Assembly (NCBI GenBank): GCA_963575745.1
Contig: CAUYUJ010013991.1
Location: 79,501 to 143,500, forward strand
Direction of reading: 5' to 3'
DNA from: Prorocentrum cordatum
Lineage: Eukaryota; Sar; Dinophyceae; Prorocentrales; Prorocentraceae
DNA length: 64,000 nt
Shown: positions 40,201 to 47,326 of the stretch, in pieces
How positions within the stretch are numbered: position 1 is the stretch's first letter
Layout: every line of letters begins with the position of its first letter
Notes under the pieces: generated by a model
The model's database searches: none
What the model saw: only the letters and a program-made list of their open reading frames with translations
What the model was told of the DNA's origin: nothing
Made by a program: the position numbers and the translations under genes

Positions 40201-41668
40201 CCCCCCGGGGCAGGAGCGCCTCGCCGAGGAGGTCCGCAAGCGCGAGAGGCGCCCTGCGCCCTTGCGCTCGCCCTCGCGCGCGAGGCGCCGCGATCGCGAG
40301 CGCGATGAGCCTCGCGATCGCGGGCGCAGGGGACGGGAGGAGGAGGCTGTCCTGAAGCCCAAGACGGGGGGCGCACCTCCGAGGGCCGACGTCGCGAAGC
40401 GTGAGGCCGTCCTGAAGCCCAAGAGCGGGGGAGCACCGCCGCGGTCCTTCGAGGTGAAGACTGAGGTGGAGGAGACGGCGACGCCAGGCGCGGGGGACGG
40501 TCCACCCAGGCGCCAGCCGCGCTCGAGGAGCCGCCGCAGGCGCAAGGAGGAGCAGCGCCAGAGCGCCCAGCAGCAGCCCAGTGACCAGCACGACGAGGGC
40601 GAGACCATCATCCGCATCGAGCGGGTGCCGCACCACGTCGACGCCGAGGTGGTCAGGCAGGTGGTCGTGCCCTTTGGGGTCGTCAAGCACATCGCCTTCC
40701 TGTACGACCACCGCCACAAGCGGGAGCCGTGTGTGCTCGTGGAGTTCCAGCGCCGCGCTGATGCAAAGCGCGCGCGGGAGTGCATGCGGTCGAACTATCG
40801 GTTCTACAAGACGGACCCGTGCACGGTGGTCACGGAGTGGGCGAGCCGGCCTCGCGGCCCTGACCCAGGCAGCGACGGGGAGGATGGCCCGACCATCCAG
40901 CCGCCTGCCTGCCCGACGTGCGCTCTCAAGATGCGCTGGAGCTCCTTTGACCCGGGAGACGGTTGGGGTTGCGAGATGCGCCCCGCGGGCGGAGCTAACA
41001 GCGGAGCCCTGCGGTGGCACTGCAAGGGGTGCGACGTGAGCTACTGCGAGGCTTGCCGCGTCGCCTTCGGCAAGCCCAAGACGGCGGTGGAGAAGGCCCG
41101 GCAGAGCGGCCACACCGTGCGGGAGGCGCCGGGCCCCAGTGCCGGCCACGGAGAGAGCCCCAGCACGGGCGCCGCGGGCGCGGAGGCTGAGGGGGACCGC
41201 CCGCCGGGCGACCTCAGCTGGCCCAAGCGCGAGAGGTCGCAAAGCCGTAGCCGGCCCAAGCGCGAGAGGTCGCCCAGCCGCAGCCTGGCGCGGGACCCAG
41301 CGTGGGCGCGGCGCGGCGACACCCCCCCCGGCCGCACGCGGCGTAAGACCGGGAAGCACGCTGGGCAGCTTCGCGCTCCCCGCGGCGGCTGGTACGAGCA
41401 GGAGAAAAAGCGGAGGCGTGCTGCGGCGGCCGCTGCGGAGGCCGCCGCTGGCGGGGGTGGGATCCCAGCCTGGCGTGGCAAGGGCGCAGGCGACAAGGGC
41501 GGCAAGGGCGGCAAGATCAAGGGCAAGCACTCCGGCAAGGCCGCCAAGGGCACCAAGAACGGCGGCAAGGGCGACAAGGGCGGACGGAGCCTCCGGCCCG
41601 TGCCAACATGCTCTGCGATCTTTACCATGCTATGCGATGGGTTGCGGCGTGAAGCTAAGTTCAGATGA
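37184..41668 (+). CDS. Tyrosine recombinase, fused in frame to an RRM/zinc-finger protein
   Basis: 1494 aa as an open frame; the first usable start is a GTG at 37184, and the frame is open from 37073. Residues about 290-370 are a core-binding domain (GTRANYSAGWRNW, ATTIRQRLFAIRYAHT). Residues about 410-620 are the catalytic domain. They contain R444 (MLRASEYL), K493 (SSKTDQF), H574-S-L-R577, W600 (FGRWST) and Y608 (HGYLW), so the set of catalytic residues looks complete. This enzyme class would integrate the DIRS-like circular DNA intermediate. After about residue 640 the frame continues through a low-complexity stretch (39070-39550) into the RRM protein described separately (39560-41668). 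Whether one fused protein is made is unknown; independent starts are just as likely. Confidence 0.8.
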   Translation: MGPRAARHMLTPPRLARAGPSRGAARRAAQESGRRPARPACPPARGPGAGAKFAPAHNAAQASARAFDGVGRPQEIWRAQGGTAELWDILGLGGMPIAERMRQAARALPRRTARWVLQWAERLLRQAVEAASASEAPGARAGVGPDYDRLANDEIVKLWLKAWLQAPDRPSGPFEVALEAGETTDDTARLADQLDPPATTRTTAAGEDGAGGERVGAVTFAAQEGAGTPRPSATDGAGGEARPPRKTRRRTRSAPAPALVKPAAWRRAGGGAPKGVRGELTDPRELDATATEAMLAKLAEGTRANYSAGWRNWVLWRRLRGRSPYLQGETRDARLTDEDDVIRYVVYLYKVMKRRATTIRQRLFAIRYAHTLAGLRDVTSDRRRLWTTIEGLRRWDGKAKRKLPATPRMLRWLREYLFAHGTATRREATILWAALMTGYFFMLRASEYLVQEDRPWSMGRVVLGQDVQGLRGGTPSAWLSDCDEVVLTITSSKTDQFNAGCVRNHYRSGVDLCVVDALANLQRELPDRFGRGTEAGLPLFRRPDGHPIMREEVQGLLQLAAAACGVDAGQMGSHSLRIGGATALYHACRDLEAVKRFGRWSTDAFHGYLWEDHRRQAPFARGMAEGHALLAPDARGDDDVTAGARPDRLAGSDPPPFGSDLRPSERPAWAPRRPPWARPSARAGSKMEGEGGGGPARYEPGRGASGRVGKQQAGPSGVRFGAEASRCGGIPVDLSPSSPCSPLPPIAPGTPTSSWSSHPQPSPTPERGARAARAPQPRAPAAPPFRASAACIMGFLVGLVAPDQSKARCHDYSIMAVNPLGVVVSGAALSDELRSAAHNILYTVVDELDSEDLVEVVNHDHEAAPCIAAACLAAGASEDHGQLVIVDGKRGAWGVGAGPNIKVQRQAAKLALALAQFQGQPMPGLRELCKNNKGLLDMMRTVDAEAVVELTDAEDASSRGEAGSAPAPVLDPGEDAVTAALARAAIQAAARRQSKGAPAERPRPPRPPGQERLAEEVRKRERRPAPLRSPSRARRRDRERDEPRDRGRRGREEEAVLKPKTGGAPPRADVAKREAVLKPKSGGAPPRSFEVKTEVEETATPGAGDGPPRRQPRSRSRRRRKEEQRQSAQQQPSDQHDEGETIIRIERVPHHVDAEVVRQVVVPFGVVKHIAFLYDHRHKREPCVLVEFQRRADAKRARECMRSNYRFYKTDPCTVVTEWASRPRGPDPGSDGEDGPTIQPPACPTCALKMRWSSFDPGDGWGCEMRPAGGANSGALRWHCKGCDVSYCEACRVAFGKPKTAVEKARQSGHTVREAPGPSAGHGESPSTGAAGAEAEGDRPPGDLSWPKRERSQSRSRPKRERSPSRSLARDPAWARRGDTPPGRTRRKTGKHAGQLRAPRGGWYEQEKKRRRAAAAAAEAAAGGGGIPAWRGKGAGDKGGKGGKIKGKHSGKAAKGTKNGGKGDKGGRSLRPVPTCSAIFTMLCDGLRREAKFR
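39560..41668 (+). CDS. RNA-binding protein with RRM, RS-rich regions and a zinc finger
   Basis: 702 aa from the ATG at 39560 (MGFLVGLVAPDQ); the context before it is low-complexity, so this start is likely for an independent gene. Residues 1-150 form a compact domain (NPLGVVVSGAALSDEL, GAWGVGAGPNIK, KLALALAQFQG) that I cannot name. Residues about 165-340 are basic and RS/RE-rich and contain a duplicated VLKPK-GGAPPR segment. Residues about 349-427 are an RRM: TIIRIERVPHHVDAEVV is RNP2-like and EPCVLVEFQRRADAKRA is RNP1-like. Residues about 452-500 are a ZZ-like zinc finger (CPTC, GWGC, WHCKGCDVSYCEAC). RS repeats (RERSQSRSRPKRERSPSRS) and a glycine/lysine tail follow. The last ~20 residues come from the ATGCT-type repeat that begins at 41609. 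A nuclear RNA-processing role is inferred. Confidence 0.7.
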   Translation: MGFLVGLVAPDQSKARCHDYSIMAVNPLGVVVSGAALSDELRSAAHNILYTVVDELDSEDLVEVVNHDHEAAPCIAAACLAAGASEDHGQLVIVDGKRGAWGVGAGPNIKVQRQAAKLALALAQFQGQPMPGLRELCKNNKGLLDMMRTVDAEAVVELTDAEDASSRGEAGSAPAPVLDPGEDAVTAALARAAIQAAARRQSKGAPAERPRPPRPPGQERLAEEVRKRERRPAPLRSPSRARRRDRERDEPRDRGRRGREEEAVLKPKTGGAPPRADVAKREAVLKPKSGGAPPRSFEVKTEVEETATPGAGDGPPRRQPRSRSRRRRKEEQRQSAQQQPSDQHDEGETIIRIERVPHHVDAEVVRQVVVPFGVVKHIAFLYDHRHKREPCVLVEFQRRADAKRARECMRSNYRFYKTDPCTVVTEWASRPRGPDPGSDGEDGPTIQPPACPTCALKMRWSSFDPGDGWGCEMRPAGGANSGALRWHCKGCDVSYCEACRVAFGKPKTAVEKARQSGHTVREAPGPSAGHGESPSTGAAGAEAEGDRPPGDLSWPKRERSQSRSRPKRERSPSRSLARDPAWARRGDTPPGRTRRKTGKHAGQLRAPRGGWYEQEKKRRRAAAAAAEAAAGGGGIPAWRGKGAGDKGGKGGKIKGKHSGKAAKGTKNGGKGDKGGRSLRPVPTCSAIFTMLCDGLRREAKFR

Positions 41669-43745
41669 GCGATGCTCTACTATGCTGCGCTACGACATGC
41701 TATGAGATGGCTCCCTTTGCCATGCTCTGCTCCGCCGTGCCAGGCGATGCTACGCCACGCTATGCTGTGCCGTGCCATGCTCAGCTACGCTATGCTACGA
41801 TATGCCCTGACACGATCTGCTATGCTTTACGATGACATACTCTGGGAGGCTATGACATGCTTGGCTATGCGACCCCTCCTTCCTAACTACGTCAGCAGGA
41901 GTCATGGGATAACCACCCCCGGATAAAACCAGCACGACGTCCTTATGAAACCCAATCCCCCCACCATCGTAGTTAAACCCGAATCAGAAACATAACCAAG
42001 TCATAGAACAACGCCCTCCAGCTGCTATTGCTGCTGCTGCTCCACTCCTCGTCCTCCTCCTCCTCCTCCTCGTCATCGTCGTCCTCCTCCACCTCCCCTT
42101 GATTTATGTAGCCGGCGCAGCGGCCCTGCTGGGCGGGCGCTGGCAAATTCAAACAACGGCGGCAGAGAAACAAAAGGAGATGAAGGAGGAAATGACAAAA
42201 AGGTACATAGCAACGTGGTATCGCACCGATGCGCAGATTCACATGGTTTTTTTCACACTGCGCGTTGCAATAGACATGATCATGCGCCATGCTACGCGAT
42301 CATATGCCATGCTATGCGATGCTATGCGATACATTGCGGCGAAATGTTATGTTCACATGACCCATGCGCTGCTATGCTGCGAAACGATGTGCTATGAGAT
42401 GGCGCCCTATGCCATGCTCTGCTCTGCCGTGCTGCGCGATGCTACGCCACGCTATGCTGTGCCGTGCCATGCTCAGCTACGCTATGCTACGGTATGCAAT
42501 GAAAGGATATGCTATGTGATACAAACTATACTATGGGAGGCTATGACATGCTTGGCTATGCGACCCCTCCTTCCCAACTACGTCAGCAGGAGAGCCTTGG
42601 GATAACCACCCCCGAATAAAACCAGCACGACGTCCTTATGAAAACGAATCCTCCCACCATCGAAATTAAACACGAATCATAAGCAGAACAAAGTCATTGA
42701 AGAACGCCCACCAGCTGCTGTTGCTGCTGCTGCTCCACTCCTCGTCCTCTTCCTCCTCCTCCTCCTCCTCCTCTTCCTCCTCCTCCTGCCCTTGATGTAT
42801 GTAGCCGGCGCAACGGCCCTGCTGGGCCGGCGCTGGGCAACGGTTAGGTTTGGCAAACTGCGCGTTGCAATAAGGGTAGCCTTGCTATGCGATGCAATGC
42901 AATTGATATCGGCGCAATGCTGTGTAATGATGTGCCGTGCGCTGCTCTGCCTCGCTATGATTGCTACGATATGCCATCCTATGCCATGCTATGCTATGCC
43001 GTGCTACGCGATGCTACGCTACGCTATGATATGCCGTGCCGTGCTGACCTATGCTACGCTACAATATGCAATGATAAGAGACGCTGTGATACACGATGCT
43101 ACTATGCTATGCTGTGCGAAGCAATGGAATGCCTAGCTATGCGACCCCTCCCTCCCAATTACGACAGCATGGCAGCCTTGGCATAACCGCCACCCCCACC
43201 CCCGAATAAAACCAGCACGACGTCCTTATGAAACCAATCCCCTCACCATCGAAGGTAAACCCGAATCAGAACCAGGACAACGTCATTGAACCACGCCCTC
43301 CAATTGCTGTTGGCGCTCCCCTCCTCGTCCTCCTCCTGGTCGTCCTCCTCCTCCTCCTCCTCCTCCTGCTCCTCCTCCTCCTCCTCCTCCTCCTCCTCCC
43401 CCTTTTCCCTCTTTACCCAGTAACAAGTCGCGAACGCTTCCTGCGGCACAATGCACGAACAAGATGAGGTACCCTCCTCCTCGCGTCTCTGCCTCACCCC
43501 CCCCTCTCCTCCTCCGTCGGCGTCTGTGTAATGATGTGCCGTGCGCTGCTCTGCCTCGCTATGATTGCTACGATATGCCATCATATGCCATGCTATGCTA
43601 TGCCGTGCTACGCGATGCTACCCTACGCTATGCTATGCCGTGCCGTGCTGACCTACGCTACGCTACAATATGCAATGATAAGAGACGCTGTGATACACGA
43701 TGCTACTATGCTATGCTGTGCGAAGCAATGGAATGCCAAGCTATG
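41609..43745 (+). repeat. ATGCT-like 5-bp arrays inside 580-690-bp macro-repeats
   Basis: Four macro-units each end in CTATGCGACCCCTCC (at 41869, 42560, 43141 and 43745; spacings 691, 581 and 604 bp). Each holds a block of degenerate 5-bp units such as GCTAT, GCTAC, GATAT and GCCGT, a TCC-rich tract, and the CAGCACGACGTC motif described separately. The first block begins inside the 3' end of the RRM gene. There is no gene of its own. Confidence 0.85.
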
Positions 43746-45425
43746 CGACCCCCCCCCTCCCAATTACGACAGCATGGCAGCCTTGGCAGAACCGCCACCC
43801 CACCCCCGAATAAAACCAGCACGACGTCCTTATGAAAACCAATCCCCTCACCATCGAAGGTAAACCCGAATCAGAACCAGGAAAACGTCATTGAACCACG
43901 CCCTCCAATTGCTGTTGGTGCTCCCCTCCTCGTCCTCCTCCTGGTCGTCCTCCTCCTCCTCCTCCTCCTGCTGCTCCTCCTCCTCCTCCTCCTCCCCCTT
44001 TTCCCTCTTCACCCAGTAACAAGTCGCGAACGCTTCCTGCGGCACAATGCACGAGCAAGATGAGGTACCCTCCTCCTCCCGTCTCTGCCTCACCCTCCTT
44101 ATCCTCCTCCGTCGGCGTCGCCCAGGGTGCCAGAAAACGACTCCAAATAAAACCAGCACGACGTCATTGTGAAAACCAAATCCCCCTGACATCCAGGTGC
44201 ATCCCTTTACGCCAGCATACGTGTTTTGGAGTGGCCACCCCGAATAAAACCAACACGACGCCTTTATGAAAACCGATTCTCCCGACACCAAATAAAACCA
44301 CGGGCCTATGGCTATGTGTCTCTCCTCGTTCCTTCGACCCTCCTCCCATCGTACCCGCCCGACTCCTGTACCATCACCACCCTCCTCGTCGCGCTTCGCT
44401 CCTCCTTGTCCTCCTCCTCCTCCTCCCCCTTCGCGTCCCCCCGAAATGACACAGAAGTAGACCCCCTAATTCCCCTCTACGTCTGCAAAGCTGCCCGAGA
44501 AACACCACCCACGAATAAAACCAGCACGACGTCATTAAGAAAACCAAGTCAGCTGACACGGAAATGAAACCTGAATTAAACCAGAATTGCGTCCTTCACT
44601 CCCCCCGTGTACTCCTGACCCTCCTCCTCTTCCCTCACCTTCGCCCGGGGTGCCAGAACACGACCCTGAGTAAAACCATCACAACGTCCTTAGGAAAACC
44701 AGGCCCGTCCGACATCCAAGTAAACTCCTCTACGGCAACATAGGTGCATAGGGGCAACCACCCCGGATAAAACCAGCACGACGCCTTTATGCAAACCAAT
44801 TCCCCCGACATCAAAGTGAACACCGAGCACAACCAGAACGCCCTCCCTATGACCCCCACCATGGTTATTTGTCTTTTCCCGTTCCTCCGACCCTCCTCCC
44901 ATCATACCCCCCGCTCTCCCGTACCATCACCACCCTCCTCATCGCGCCTCGATCCTCCTCCTCCTCCTCCTCCACCTCCTCCTCCTCCTTCCCCTCCCAC
45001 CTCGCCTCCACCCGTAACGTCAAAGCAGTAAGCCTCTGATTCCCTTCTACGTATGCATGGCTGCCCAGTAAACACCACCCACGAATAAAACCAGCACGAC
45101 GTCAGTGCGAAAACTAAGTCAACCAGCAAGGAATCCAACTCTGAAGTAAACCAGAACGGCGTCCTTCACTCCCCCCCTTTCCTCATCACACTCCTCCTCC
45201 TCCTCCTCCTCCTCCTCCTCCTCCTCTTCCATCGGCTTCGCCCGGGTTGCCAGATAACGACCGCGAATAAAACCAGCACAACGTTCTTACGTCCTTATGA
45301 CCCCCCAGACATCCAAGTAACTCCCTCTACGGCAACATGTTTGTACAGAGCCAACCACCCCGCATGAAACCAGCACCACGTTTTTATGCAAACCACTTCC
45401 CCCGACATCAAAGTGAACCCCAAAA
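41918..45425 (+). repeat. Dispersed AATAAAACCAGCACGACGTC repeat (12 copies)
   Basis: A 50-60-bp motif starting AATAAAACCAGCACGACGTC and continuing TTATGAAAACCAA, CCCCCGACATC and AAGTAAACCC recurs near 41922, 42615, 43205, 43809, 44146, 44241, 44515, 44670, 44765, 45086, 45268 and 45363. From 44.1 kb on, copies are 90-320 bp apart and separated by TCC-rich tracts. It contains an AATAAA hexamer, but no gene ends there. There are no recognised genes in this interval. Confidence 0.85.
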
Positions 45426-45719
45426 CTTATGGTTGTTTGTCTTTCCTCGTTCCTCCGACCCTCCTCCTTTAATACAACCCGCTCTCCTGTGCCATCACCA
45501 CCCTCGTCCTCCTCCTCCTCCTCCTCCTCCTCCTCCTCCTCGTCCTCGATCTCATCCTGCTCCATATCCTCCTCCTCCTCCTCCTGTTCCATATCCTCCT
45601 CCTCTTCCTATCCCTCGTCCTCCTCCTTCTCCTCCTCTTCCTCCGTCGGCCCGAGGACCTGTAACTTCAAGTGGTCCAAACGCGCTGTGCATGAAACTGG
45701 GGTCCCCAGAACCGTTTCT

Positions 45720-46400
45720 GAGGATCCGCAGTGCCCTGATTGTGCAAGTGTGACTCTGGGTTTGCGTCATGGAGCCAGATTTTGGCGATGGCTGCGGCTT
45801 GGGGCCCTCTAGAGGGAGTCCTTTGGGCGCCGACAGGGACCGTCATAGGCGAAGTCCCGGGCCTTTTGAACTCCTCTTCAGCAATCTTGGGCCCCTCTGA
45901 GCCACCTGGGAGAATGCCGCCTGAGGGCGATTGCCGTTGGAGCTTCCCGCAAGTTGGACACCTCTGGGGCTCTCGTGGGGACCTCTTGTAACCTTCTGGG
46001 GGCTGTCTGGGCCGTTCTTGGGCCATCCTGGCGCCGTCTTGCGCCCTTTTCCAACTTGCGTGGTCTGTCCGGAAGCGCCTCTGGGATCCTCTTGGGCTGT
46101 TTGGGGCGCCTGGGGAACAATAAAAGCAAACATGCAAAACTCGACGGGGCCCTTAATGGAACTCAATATTGTTTGTCTCCCACGGGAGACGTGGACGCCC
46201 TGTTGATGCCGTCCTGGGGCCTCTTGGCTGCGACCTGGGCCGTCTTCAGGCCATCTTGAACCCCCTTGGAGCGCTATTTGGGGGGCGCTCTTGGGCCGTC
46301 TTGGAGGCGTCCGGGGCCGTCTGGAAGCAATCGCGAGTCCTCTTGGAGCGCTCTCGTGGGCGACAGAGCCCCCCAAAAGGCCGAGAACCGGCCCTGGAGC
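45720..46400 (+). repeat. 21-bp-period array with interspersed unique sequence
   Basis: Blocks such as CCGTCTTGGG, CCTCTTGGG and CCATCTTG recur at 10-11-bp steps. It is the same family as at 12.4 and 54.7 kb but more diverged. It includes a non-repetitive insert near 46105-46190 (ACAATAAAAGCAAACATG). Confidence 0.65.
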
Positions 46401-46559
46401 CCAGAGGGTGCACGCGGTTAGCGCGGGAGGGGGCCCAACACTCCGACATAATGTGCCGATGGGACCACCCCACGGGTGATAAGGGAGATTCGGGAAAGGG
46501 GGGGTCGGTCGATTTGCGATGGCTCTGAGTTATTTGATTAGTTCTTCAACTTTCTTGTG

Positions 46560-46930
46560 TCGCTCGCATCAAGACAATCATCAGAACAGGCAACAGGCCA
46601 ACCATTGGGACAACCGCGAGAATCAAACGCGGGGACACCGCGTGGCCATTCGCGAGGACGACCACGTGGACCACCAGGAGAATCATCAGGGAAACCATCA
46701 GGGCAACAGTCAGGGCAACTATCAGGACACCCACCAGGACAACCATTAGAACAACCATCACCACAACCACCAGGACAACCAACAGGACAACCATCAGGAC
46801 AATCTTCAGGACAACCACCGGGACCACCGCAGGCCAACCATGAAGACAGCCATCAGGGCAACCACCAATCCAATCATCAAGACAAACACCAGGAAAACCT
46901 CCAGGACAACCATCGGGGCAACCAGCGGGG
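46560..46930 (+). repeat. 12-bp minisatellite (CATCAGGACAAC-like)
   Basis: About 30 degenerate 12-bp units such as CATCAGGACAAC and CACCAGGACAAC. One frame encodes repeats of HQDN/HQGN, and the minus strand encodes GCPDGCPGG. The frames follow from the 12-bp unit. Confidence 0.9.
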
Positions 46931-46934
46931 CAAC

Positions 46935-47326
46935 CAGGGGAGCCACCCGCGGCCGGGGGCAAGGCCCGGCGGCCCTTTGGGCTCTTTGTGGCTTCTACAA
47001 TGGCTGGGCCCCGAACAGCGCCGCCTCACCCGCGCGCGCGACTCGAACCAAAACCGAAACCGACTACCCGGCGGGGCGCTCTCTGTTCCACTGCGGTCTC
47101 TCTCCCCCACCTCTGATGCGCTGCTTGCAACGCATTGGCGCCCCAGCCACGCATGGCGCTGCGCCGACTCCATTCGTCGCAGTGGGAATGGCAATGTGAA
47201 ACGTTGACTGCGCAGCCGCAGTGCGGGAAGGGTTGCTAGGGATCCACGCGGGCGAACCAATCCGGAGGCGCGGGGAATGGCGCGGCGGAAAAGATGGGAG
47301 CAAGGGGCCGGCTTTCTGAAGGACCC
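46935..47326. other. No recognisable gene; 3' flank of minus-strand gene
   Basis: Unique GC-rich sequence between the minisatellite and the stop codon of the minus-strand gene at 47327. No polyadenylation or terminator signal is identifiable. Confidence 0.45.

Noticed and set aside
39329-41530. 733-codon minus-strand frame opposite the RRM gene
   Set aside because: It is a shadow of a GC-rich plus-strand gene. Its translation has no motifs, while the plus strand shows RRM and zinc-finger signatures.
46546-47207. Gln/Asn/His-rich plus frame and Gly/Cys-rich minus frame as possible low-complexity proteins
   Set aside because: Both read the 12-bp minisatellite, and neither continues into non-repetitive coding sequence with a recognisable motif.
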